DNA of 64,000 nt, taken from positions 1,240,001 to 1,304,000 of the forward strand of contig NZ_FNPT01000001.1 of the NCBI RefSeq assembly GCF_900107375.1. Reading direction: 5' to 3'. The position numbers and the translations under genes are program-made. The stretch is from Lysobacter sp. yr284 (GTDB lineage: Bacteria > Pseudomonadota > Gammaproteobacteria > Xanthomonadales > Xanthomonadaceae). Shown here piece after piece: positions 1 through 7,061 of the stretch (positions within the stretch are counted from its first letter, which is position 1; every line of letters starts with the position of its first letter). The notes below the pieces were generated by a model, which worked only from the letters and a program-made list of their open reading frames with translations, did no database searches and was not told the DNA's origin.

Positions 1-292
1 GCCGCCCCCTGCGGCCCGTCGCCCGTCCTCGCATCGCGAGGATCAAAGTGCCATCGGCGGCGATCCGCGCGGCATGATTTTTGCGGTTGGAATGCGCCAA
101 AGGCCAACGTTCATCGCAGATTTTCTTGATGCGATGCAGCAAGCGCCGATCGTTGGCGGGAATCTCCTGCGCACCGGGTGAATTGACTACGACGCGCCCC
201 TGCGCAGCCGAAACGCTTTCGGCGACTGCGGCCGGCGGACGTCGGCGGTGCGCGATCGCGTCGCACCGCAACCCAACCACTGCGGAGAACGA

Positions 293-1033
293 ATGATGAA
301 AGTCGGTTACATGAGGACGGCGCTGTGGGCGCCGGCCGTGGCCCTGGGCCTGTGCGCGGCGGCGGCGCTGCCCGCGGCGGCCCAGAACGTCGGCGCGGGC
401 AAACTCGCGCTGCGCGACCAGTCCAGCCTCGGCCTGCGCGCGGCGGCCGAGCAGGGCCTGCGCAAGATGATGCTGGAGATGAGCAACGGCCGTGCCGCCG
501 CGGCCAGGCTGCCCGACGGGTTTCCGATCGCCGCGGCGACCTACGGCGACCTGCGCTCGGTCTCGCTCGGCGCCGGCTTCGAGGTCAACACGGTCGATCC
601 GGCGGCGTTGATGTACGCCAACGCCGCCGCCGACCTGAGCCGCATCGCGCGCGGCACCGACACCTGGAAGTTCGTGATCCTGTCCGCCGGCAAGCCGGTC
701 GGCCTGCTCGACATGGACCGGGTCGACGGCCGCTGGCAGGCGGTCGGCGCCGGCGCGTCCGCGCTCGCGGCCGACCTGGTCGCCGCCGCGCCGGCCACCG
801 GCGACGGCTCGTTCCGCTTCGTGCGCATCTACCAGGCCACGTCCGACCTGATCGAAGTGCGCGGCGCCGGCGAGCGCTCGCGGTTCGTGCCGATGGCCTC
901 GGCGCGGCGCTCGCTCGCGCTGTCCGCCGCGGCCAAGAACGCGACCGGCGCCGAGCAGGCGCTGGACAGCGAAGACCTGCTGCCGGCGCTGCAAGCGGCC
1001 GTGCGCGGCAACCTGCAGCGCGGCCAGCGCTGA
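293..1033 (+). CDS. Secreted hypothetical protein upstream of a papain-like protease
   Basis: I do not recognise this 246-aa protein. It starts with a basic segment and a long Ala/Leu-rich hydrophobic stretch ending in AAAQ near residue 31, a good Sec signal peptide, so the mature form should be periplasmic or secreted. The rest is Ala-rich, alpha/beta in character, with no cysteine pairs and no motif I can name. Two ATGs stand together at 293 and 296, and CGGAG at 282-286 gives a suitable ribosome binding site, so I chose 293; an ATG at 311 would still leave a signal peptide. It ends 29 bp before the protease gene on the same strand, so the two are probably co-transcribed. A chaperone, inhibitor or partner of that protease is possible, but this rests on position alone. 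Confidence 0.7.
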   Translation: MMKVGYMRTALWAPAVALGLCAAAALPAAAQNVGAGKLALRDQSSLGLRAAAEQGLRKMMLEMSNGRAAAARLPDGFPIAAATYGDLRSVSLGAGFEVNTVDPAALMYANAAADLSRIARGTDTWKFVILSAGKPVGLLDMDRVDGRWQAVGAGASALAADLVAAAPATGDGSFRFVRIYQATSDLIEVRGAGERSRFVPMASARRSLALSAAAKNATGAEQALDSEDLLPALQAAVRGNLQRGQR

Positions 1034-1062
1034 CCGACCGAACCGAATTGCGGAGCCCTTCG

Positions 1063-1608
1063 ATGAACCTCAAGAACAAACTGTCCACGGCCGCGCTGCT
1101 GGCGCTGGCCGCGCTCGGCACCGCCTCGGCCGGCGTGCTCAACGTTCCGCTGTACAAGCAGGAACACAGCAACTGGTGCTGGGCGGCCTCGGCCTCGATG
1201 ATCATGAGCTTCCACGGCAAGTGGGTCGCCCAGTGCTCGATGGCGAACTATTCCTTCGGCATCGACTACGCCTGCGGCAACTACCCCTTCAACTGGAACA
1301 ACTACGCCAACCAGGGCAACTGGAACTACGACGTCGACGACGCGATGAACTATTTCTGGGGCAGCCAGCGCTTCTACCAGCAGAACGGCTACCTGAGCCA
1401 GGCCAACCTGAAAGCGCGCATCGACGCCAACAAGCCCTTCATCATGTCCTGGCGCTGGAGCAACGGCGGCGCCCACGACGTGGTGGTGACCGGTTACTCG
1501 GGCAGCTACGTCTACTTCAACGATCCCTGGGAAGGCAGCTACTACCGCACCTACGCCGCGACGGTTTCGGCTTCGGACCGGCAGTGGGAGGACTCGCTGC
1601 TGCAGTAA
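1063..1608 (+). CDS. Secreted papain-like (C39/staphopain-type) cysteine protease
   Basis: A 181-aa secreted peptidase of the papain-like C39-type fold. Residues 1-23 form a signal peptide ending at ASA. The mature part begins with the hallmark N-terminal block: Q33, then WCWAA with the likely nucleophile C39. The His of the triad is probably H138 in GGAHDVVVTGY, and the third residue N153 in YFNDPWEG. Q33 would form the oxyanion hole. These spacings match short bacterial papain-like proteases that process or degrade extracellular protein. There is no separate propeptide, so the enzyme may be released active, or the upstream gene may supply the missing control. CGGAG at 1051-1055 precedes the ATG. 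Aromatic and Asn content in residues 62-110 is unusually high, which may reflect substrate binding or a calcium-stabilised loop; that part is inference. Confidence 0.85.
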   Translation: MNLKNKLSTAALLALAALGTASAGVLNVPLYKQEHSNWCWAASASMIMSFHGKWVAQCSMANYSFGIDYACGNYPFNWNNYANQGNWNYDVDDAMNYFWGSQRFYQQNGYLSQANLKARIDANKPFIMSWRWSNGGAHDVVVTGYSGSYVYFNDPWEGSYYRTYAATVSASDRQWEDSLLQ

Positions 1609-1694
1609 CGGCCGCAGGCGCGCCCGACGCCGGCCGAACTCCGGCGCGGGCGCGCACGGCGCAGCCCGCGTCCATCGTCGGGCGAAAACATGAG

Positions 1695-1723
1695 CGCCGC
1701 GGCCTGTTCGACGGGCCGCGGCG
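1695..1723. terminator. GC-rich hairpin between convergent genes
   Basis: A perfect 10-bp stem (CGCCGCGGCC, 1695-1704, with its complement at 1714-1723) and a 9-base loop lie between the protease gene and the minus-strand uvrA2 gene. No clear T-run follows on either side. It is probably a bidirectional transcription stop or RNA 3'-end structure, not a canonical intrinsic terminator. Confidence 0.4.
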
Positions 1724-1801
1724 TTCGTGCGTTCGCGCAGCCCGGGGCCGGGCCACGCGAGGCCGCCGGGTGCGCCGCCGCGTTCCGGCAGGCAGACGGC
1801 G

Positions 1802-4435
1802 TCAGGCCAGCGCGCGTTTCAGATAGGCCGCGGTCCGGCTCGCCGCGATGCGCGCGACCTCCTCCGGCGTCCCGGCCGCGACGATCGCGCCGCCCTCCTC
1901 GCCCGCACCCGGCCCCAGGTCGATCACCCAGTCGCTGTCGGCCACCACCCGCATCTCGTGCTCGATCACCACCACGGTGTTGCCGGCGTCGACCAGCCCG
2001 TGCAGCTGCACCATCAGCTTGTCGACGTCCGCCGCATGCAGGCCGGTGGTCGGTTCGTCGAGCACGTACAGGGTATGCCCGCGCTGGCTGCGGTGCAGTT
2101 CGGTCGCCAGCTTGATCCGCTGCGCCTCGCCGCCGGACAGTTCGGTCGCCGGCTGCCCCAGCCGCAGGTAGCCCAGGCCGATGTCGCGCAGCACCGTCAA
2201 CGGCCGGGCGATGTTCTCTTCGTCGTGGAAGAACGCCAGCGCCTCGGCCACGGTCATCGCCAGCACCTGGGCGATGTTGCGCTCGCGCCAGGTCACTTCC
2301 AGGGTCTTGTCGTTGTAGCGCTGGCCGTGGCAGGTCGGGCACGGCGCGTACACGGTCGGCATGAACAACAATTCGACCTGGACGAAGCCTTCGCCTTCGC
2401 AGGTCTCGCAGCGGCCCTTGGCGACGTTGAACGAGAAGCGCCCGGCGTCGTAGCGGCGCGACTTGGCCAGCTTGGTCTGGGCGAACAGTTTGCGCACCGG
2501 GTCGAACAGGCCGGTGTAGGTGGCCAGGTTGGAACGCGGGGTGCGGCCGATGGGTTTCTGGTCGACGTTGACCAGGCGCTCGACCGCGTCGGCGCCGCGG
2601 CCCAGGCGGCCGGCGGTGGGGCGCACTTCGCTGGGTTGCGGCGGGCCGTCGTCGGCGGGTTCGTCTTCGGGTTCGTGGCCCAGGCGCGCGCCCATCAGTT
2701 CGACCAGGGCTTGGCTGATCAGGCTCGACTTGCCCGAGCCGGACACGCCGGTGACCGCGGTCAGCACGCCCAGCGGAATGCGCGCGTCGATGCCGTGCAG
2801 GTTGTTGCGGTGGACGCCGTGCAGTTCCAGCCAGTGCGCCGGTTCGCGCCGCGCCTTGCCGCGTTCGCGGCGTTGTTCGCCGAACAGGTAGCGCGCGGTC
2901 TGCGACGCTGCGACCGTGCGCAGCCCCTCCGGCGGGCCGCTGTACAGCACTTGCCCGCCCTCCTCGCCCGCGCCGGGGCCGACGTCGACGATCCAGTCCG
3001 CGCGCCGCATCATATCGAGGTCGTGTTCGACCACGAACACCGAGTTGCCGGTGCCCTTGAGCTGGTCCAACGCGTGGTGCAGCGCTTCGCTGTCGGCCGG
3101 GTGCAGGCCGGCGGAGGGTTCGTCGAGCACGTAGACCACGCCGAACAGGTTGGAGCGGATCTGGGTGGCCAGGCGCAGGCGCTGCAGTTCGCCGGGCGAC
3201 AGCGTCGGCGTGGTCCGGTCCAGGGCGAGGTAGCCCAGGCCCAGCGCCTGCAGCGCGGCGATGCGTTCGACCAGGTCGTGGGCGATGCGCTGCGCGGCGA
3301 TGCGTTTTTCCTCGGACAGGTCCGGCGTGCGGCGCACGTCGGTGCCGCCGGCATGCGCCGAGCCGCCGCGGGCGACCCGGCGCGCGGTATCGCTGCGGCT
3401 GGCGGCGCGGCTGCGGGTGGCGCCGCGGGCCGGCGCGTCGAAGCGGCCGGCCGCGGCCGGCGCCAGGGTCTGCGCGATCGCGTTCAACGACAGCCGCGAC
3501 AGGCTGCCGATGTCGAGACCGGCGAAGCTCACCGACAGCGCCTCGGGCTTCAAGCGGCGGCCGTCGCACACCGGGCAGGCCGCGCCGGTCATGAAGCGGG
3601 CCACGCGCTTCTTCATCAGCGCGCTGTGGGTGGTGGCGAAGGTGTGCAGGATGTAGCGGCGCGCGCCGGTGAAGGTGCCCATGTAGCTGGGTTCGGCCTT
3701 GCGCCGCAGCGCCGCGCGTGTCTGCGCCGGGGTCATGCCGGCGTAGACCGGCGCGACGGGTTGCTCCTCGGTGTAGAGGATCCAGTCGCGGTCCTTCTTG
3801 GGCAGTTCGCGCCACGGGATGTCGACGTCGTAGCCCAGCGTCACCAGGATGTCGCGCAGGTTCTGCCCGTGCCAGGCCGGCGGCCACGAGGCGATCGCGC
3901 GCTCGCGGATGCTCAGCGACGGGTCCGGCACCATCGAGCGCTCGGTGACTTCGTAGACGAAGCCCAGGCCGTGGCAGTTCGGGCAGGCGCCTTGCGGCGT
4001 GTTCGGCGAGAAATCCTCGGCGTACAGCATCGGCTGGTCGGCCGGATAGGTGCCGGCGCGCGAGTACAGCATGCGCAGCAGGCTCGACAGCGTGGTGACG
4101 CTGCCGACCGTGGAGCGCACGTTCGGCGTGCCGCGCTGCTGCTGCAGCGCGACCGCCGGCGGCAGGCCCTGGATCTCGTCCACGTCGGGCACGCCGACCT
4201 GGTCGATCAGGCGCCGCGCATACGGCGACAGCGATTCCAGGTAACGGCGCTGCGCCTCGGCGAACAGCGTGCCGAAGGCGAGCGAGGACTTGCCCGAGCC
4301 GGACACGCCGGAAAACACCACGAACGCGTCGCGCGGGATGCGCACGTCGACGTCCTTGAGGTTGTGCTCGCGGGCGCCGCGCACGCGGACGTAGGCGGCG
4401 TCGCCGGTTTGCGGGGATCGGGGGTTGGAAGCCAT
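1802..4435 (-). CDS. uvrA2: UvrA2-type excinuclease ABC subunit A homologue
   Basis: An 877-aa twin-ATPase of the UvrA family. Two ABC cassettes are visible: Walker A GVSGSGKSSL at residues 43-52 and a second GVSGSGKSSL mid-protein, with matching signatures LSPGELQRLRL and LSGGEAQRIKL. Zinc-module Cys pairs of the CPNC, CPVC and CETC...CPTC types are present. Canonical UvrA is about 940 aa; this shorter form resembles the UvrA2/DrrC class, which lacks the UvrB-binding insertion. That class has been linked to tolerance of DNA-intercalating drugs and DNA-damage handling without classical NER. The Ala/Arg-rich stretch near residues 330-370 looks like a degenerate linker. The gene stands alone, convergent with the protease gene. 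A link to the downstream biosynthetic cluster is possible as self-protection, but 8 kb of unrelated genes lie between, so I regard it as unlikely. Confidence 0.9.
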   Translation of the reverse strand: MASNPRSPQTGDAAYVRVRGAREHNLKDVDVRIPRDAFVVFSGVSGSGKSSLAFGTLFAEAQRRYLESLSPYARRLIDQVGVPDVDEIQGLPPAVALQQQRGTPNVRSTVGSVTTLSSLLRMLYSRAGTYPADQPMLYAEDFSPNTPQGACPNCHGLGFVYEVTERSMVPDPSLSIRERAIASWPPAWHGQNLRDILVTLGYDVDIPWRELPKKDRDWILYTEEQPVAPVYAGMTPAQTRAALRRKAEPSYMGTFTGARRYILHTFATTHSALMKKRVARFMTGAACPVCDGRRLKPEALSVSFAGLDIGSLSRLSLNAIAQTLAPAAAGRFDAPARGATRSRAASRSDTARRVARGGSAHAGGTDVRRTPDLSEEKRIAAQRIAHDLVERIAALQALGLGYLALDRTTPTLSPGELQRLRLATQIRSNLFGVVYVLDEPSAGLHPADSEALHHALDQLKGTGNSVFVVEHDLDMMRRADWIVDVGPGAGEEGGQVLYSGPPEGLRTVAASQTARYLFGEQRRERGKARREPAHWLELHGVHRNNLHGIDARIPLGVLTAVTGVSGSGKSSLISQALVELMGARLGHEPEDEPADDGPPQPSEVRPTAGRLGRGADAVERLVNVDQKPIGRTPRSNLATYTGLFDPVRKLFAQTKLAKSRRYDAGRFSFNVAKGRCETCEGEGFVQVELLFMPTVYAPCPTCHGQRYNDKTLEVTWRERNIAQVLAMTVAEALAFFHDEENIARPLTVLRDIGLGYLRLGQPATELSGGEAQRIKLATELHRSQRGHTLYVLDEPTTGLHAADVDKLMVQLHGLVDAGNTVVVIEHEMRVVADSDWVIDLGPGAGEEGGAIVAAGTPEEVARIAASRTAAYLKRALA

Positions 4436-4518
4436 GGGCGGGGCGCGACAACGCGTTGCATCGGGGGGCGCATAGTGTGAACCCTACGGCGTCGACGCGG
4501 CATCGCGCCGCTGCCCCG

Positions 4519-5430
4519 TCACGCCGCCGAACGCGCCTCGCCGGCCGCGACCTGGCCCAGGATCGCCGCGAGCGAGCGGCATCCGGCCTCGTCCAGCGGC
4601 AACACCGGATGGCGCGGCGCGCCGACGTCCAGCCCCTGCAGGCGCAAGCCGGCCTTGACCGTTTTCGGCAGGCCGCCCTTGAGGATGAACTGCAGCAGCG
4701 GCAGTTGCCGGTAGAACGCCCTGCGCGCCGTCGCCAGGTTGCCGGACTGCACCGCGGCGTACAGGCCCAGGGTCTGCTCGGGAATCAGGCAGGCCGCGGC
4801 CGTGCACCAGCCGGTCGCGCCGGCGGCGAAGGCCTCCAGCGCCAGCGGATTGCTGCCGTTGAAGAACGGCACCGTGCCGCCCGACAGCTCGTGGATCCGG
4901 TGCATGCGCTGGATGTCGCCCGAGCTCTCCTTGATCATGCGGACGTTGTCGATCTCGCGGACCATGCGGATCATCAGCTCCGGCGACATGTCGATGCCGC
5001 TGGTGGCCGGGTTGTTGTAGGCCATGATCGGCAGCCCGGTGGCCGCGGCGATGCGCGCGTAGTGCTGGAACACTTCCTCTTCGCCGAGTTTCCAGTACGA
5101 GGTCGGCAGGACCATGATCGCGTCGGCGCCGGCTTCCTCGGCGAAGCTCGCGCGGCGCGCGGCGGCGGCGGTGGTCAGCTCGGAGATGCCGACGATCGCC
5201 GGCACCCGCTTGGCGACGCGAATCACCGAGGTTTCCACGACGTGGCGCCATTCGGATTCGCTGAGGTAGGCGCTTTCGCCGGTGCTGCCCAGCGGCGCGA
5301 TCGTGTGCACGCCGGCGTCGATCAAGCGGTCGATCAGGCGCACGAGCATGTCGGCGTCGACGCTGCCGTCTTCCTCGCGGAACGGAGTGATCGGATAGGC
5401 GACGATGCCGTGGAGGTCGAGGGTGTGCAT
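4519..5430 (-). CDS. Dihydrodipicolinate synthase family aldolase/lyase
   Basis: A 303-aa class I (Schiff-base) aldolase of the DapA/NAL family, a TIM barrel that adds pyruvate or a related keto acid to, or splits it from, an aldehyde. The family marks are clear: GSTGE at residues 48-52, Y138 in IMAYNNPATSG (general acid/base), and K167 in MIKESSGD (Schiff-base lysine). Length is normal. I chose the ATG at 5430 because AAGGAAACC sits just upstream and the N-terminus matches the family; the open frame extends further but overlaps the next gene. It lies 26 bp downstream of a class II aldolase gene, so the two form a small catabolic operon, probably controlled by the divergent XRE-cupin regulator. 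The true lysine-pathway dapA is usually found elsewhere, so a catabolic hydroxy- or keto-acid lyase is more likely. The substrate is unknown. Confidence 0.85.
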   Translation of the reverse strand: MHTLDLHGIVAYPITPFREEDGSVDADMLVRLIDRLIDAGVHTIAPLGSTGESAYLSESEWRHVVETSVIRVAKRVPAIVGISELTTAAAARRASFAEEAGADAIMVLPTSYWKLGEEEVFQHYARIAAATGLPIMAYNNPATSGIDMSPELMIRMVREIDNVRMIKESSGDIQRMHRIHELSGGTVPFFNGSNPLALEAFAAGATGWCTAAACLIPEQTLGLYAAVQSGNLATARRAFYRQLPLLQFILKGGLPKTVKAGLRLQGLDVGAPRHPVLPLDEAGCRSLAAILGQVAAGEARSAA

Positions 5431-5456
5431 GAGGGTTTCCTTGATGCTGCGCGCGA

Positions 5457-6248
5457 TCAGGCGGCGTAGGACAGGCAATCGGCGTGCTGCTTGAGCGCGC
5501 GCCGCGCGTAGTAGGCGAAGGTGACCTGGCTGCGCTTGGGCGTGGAGATCCAGTCGTGCGCCTCGCGCGCCAGCGCCTCGGGAATCGGCTTGATCTCGCC
5601 GGCCGCCATCGCCAGCAACTGCAGCTTGGCCGCGCGTTCGAACAGCGACGCCAGCACGCAGGCTTCCTCGATGCTCGCGCACGCGACCAACTGGCCGTGG
5701 TGGGCGAGCAGGATCGCGCGCTTGTCGCCGAGCGCGGCGGAGATGATCTCGCCCTCCTCGTTGCCCACCGGCACGCCGGGCCACTCCTTGAGGAAGGCGC
5801 AGTCGTCGAACAGCGGGCAGATGTCCATGTGAGAGACCGTCAGCGGCACTTCCAGCATCGACAGCGCGACGACGTGCAGCGGATGGGTGTGGATGATGCA
5901 GTTCACGTCCGGCCGCGCGCGATACACCCAGCTGTGGAAGCGATTGGCCGGATTGGCCATGCCGTCGCCTTCGAGCACGTTGAGGTCTTCGTCGACCAGC
6001 AGCAGGTTGTTCTCGGAGATTTCGTCGAAGCCCAGGCCGAGCCGCTGCGTGTAGTAGGTACCGGGCCGCTCGGCGCGGCAGGTGATCTGGCCGGCGAGGC
6101 CGGAATCGTGGCCGGCATCGAACAGGATCCGGCAGGTCAGCGCCAGTTTCTGTCGCGGCGTCCAGGCGTTGTCGGGCAGCACCTGCTGCATGTTTTGCCG
6201 GGCCTTGGCGACGAGCGTGTCTTTATCGAGTGTCAGGGTGGTAGCCAT
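5457..6248 (-). CDS. Class II aldolase/adducin family protein
   Basis: A 263-aa protein of the zinc-dependent class II aldolase/adducin family. The metal site is visible as IIHTHPLH (H120, H122) and the later LAHHG (H183/H184). The Glu that serves as acid/base in L-fuculose-phosphate aldolase is normally four residues before the His of the LH..xYRARPDV block; here the alignment places Ala101 there (ANRFHSWVYRARPDV). The enzyme may therefore be a decarboxylase, dehydratase or non-aldol relative. It is the first gene of a two-gene minus-strand operon with the DapA-like gene, and is transcribed away from the XRE-cupin regulator across a 171-bp intergenic region that carries palindromes. The chemistry of the pair (metal aldolase plus Schiff-base lyase) suggests breakdown of a sugar acid or hydroxy acid. 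Confidence 0.85.
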   Translation of the reverse strand: MATTLTLDKDTLVAKARQNMQQVLPDNAWTPRQKLALTCRILFDAGHDSGLAGQITCRAERPGTYYTQRLGLGFDEISENNLLLVDEDLNVLEGDGMANPANRFHSWVYRARPDVNCIIHTHPLHVVALSMLEVPLTVSHMDICPLFDDCAFLKEWPGVPVGNEEGEIISAALGDKRAILLAHHGQLVACASIEEACVLASLFERAAKLQLLAMAAGEIKPIPEALAREAHDWISTPKRSQVTFAYYARRALKQHADCLSYAA

Positions 6249-6371
6249 GGTTGGACCTCAGTGATCGGCGCCGTTCTCGGGGGAGGGATGGCAGGAAGCG
6301 CTCGCGTTCTCCGCGGCGGGCCGGCGCGGAAGCAACCGGCCCGGGACGCGAGAACACCGCGGAGCCTTTAT

Positions 6372-6394
6372 GACACAAAGTGTCCTGTGGGACA
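6372..6394. promoter_or_regulatory. Overlapping palindromes in a divergent promoter
   Basis: Two inverted repeats overlap in the gap between the divergent aldolase and regulator genes. GACAC-AAA-GTGTC occupies 6372-6384, and TGTCC (6381-6385) pairs with GGACA (6390-6394). They sit 26 bp before the regulator start, a likely position for an operator of the XRE-cupin protein with autoregulation. GACAAT at 6391-6396 could be a -10 element. The site is read from sequence; the binding protein is inferred. Confidence 0.5.
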
Positions 6395-6419
6395 ATAGGG
6401 CTCCAACCCAGGTGCGGAT

Positions 6420-6983
6420 ATGGCTGCTCGGCTCAGAAGTTTGCGCAAGAAGTACGGCTGGACGATCGAGGCGCTGGCGCAGCAGACCGGCCTGACCAAG
6501 AGCTACCTGTCTAAGGTCGAGCGCGGCCTGAGCGTGCCCTCGATCGCGGTGGCGCTGAAGCTCGCGCACGCGTTCAAGATCGACGTCGAGCAGTTGTTCT
6601 CCGACGAAGCCGGCGAGCGCGCGTCGTACACCGTCGTGCGCGCCGGCGAACGCACGCCGATCGCGCGCTCGGGCAAGGCCAGCAAGCCCGCTTACGAAGG
6701 CATCGCGACCCAGCTCAGCCACAAGCGGCTGCTGCCCTTCATGATGTATCCGCCGCCGGACTTCGCCACCTCCGAGTTCAAGGAGCACGCCGGCGAAGAG
6801 CTGATGTTCGTGCACAAGGGCGAGGTCGAGGTGATGCTGGCCGGCCACAGCGTGCTGCTCGGCGTCGGCGACAGTCTCTATTTCGACGCGCAGATACCGC
6901 ATCGGCTGCGCTCCACCGGCGGCGAGCAGGCGCAGGTGCTGGTGGTCGTGCACGATGCGCAGGCCGAGGCCGATCGCGGCTGA
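6420..6983 (+). CDS. XRE-family regulator with C-terminal cupin domain
   Basis: A 187-aa transcription factor. Residues 5-60 form a classic helix-turn-helix of the XRE/Cro type (IEALAQQTGLTKSYLSKVERG). A C-terminal cupin of about 80 residues (from the HAGEELMFVHKGEVEVML region to the end) should bind a small ligand. This architecture is common in regulators of catabolic operons such as amino-acid, polyamine and sugar-acid use. The gene is divergent from the class II aldolase/DapA-like operon, so that operon is its most likely target, with binding at the overlapping palindromes at 6372-6394. The ATG at 6420 has only a weak upstream purine stretch but gives the normal N-terminus for the family. 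Repressor or activator function cannot be told from sequence. Confidence 0.88.
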   Translation: MAARLRSLRKKYGWTIEALAQQTGLTKSYLSKVERGLSVPSIAVALKLAHAFKIDVEQLFSDEAGERASYTVVRAGERTPIARSGKASKPAYEGIATQLSHKRLLPFMMYPPPDFATSEFKEHAGEELMFVHKGEVEVMLAGHSVLLGVGDSLYFDAQIPHRLRSTGGEQAQVLVVVHDAQAEADRG

Positions 6984-7061
6984 GCGGCGGCGCGCCGACG
7001 GCTTCGCGGCATGCCATCGGGACTCCCGCGCCCCGGCTTCATCCGCGCCGGGTCGCGGCGC

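Noticed and set aside
81-296. Small 71-aa plus-strand frame at the left end
   Set aside because: No ribosome binding site, low-complexity composition and overlap with the start of the secreted protein. I see no gene in 1-292.
1727-4480. Plus-strand open frame of 917 aa opposite uvrA2
   Set aside because: Antisense shadow. The minus strand has clear UvrA motifs.
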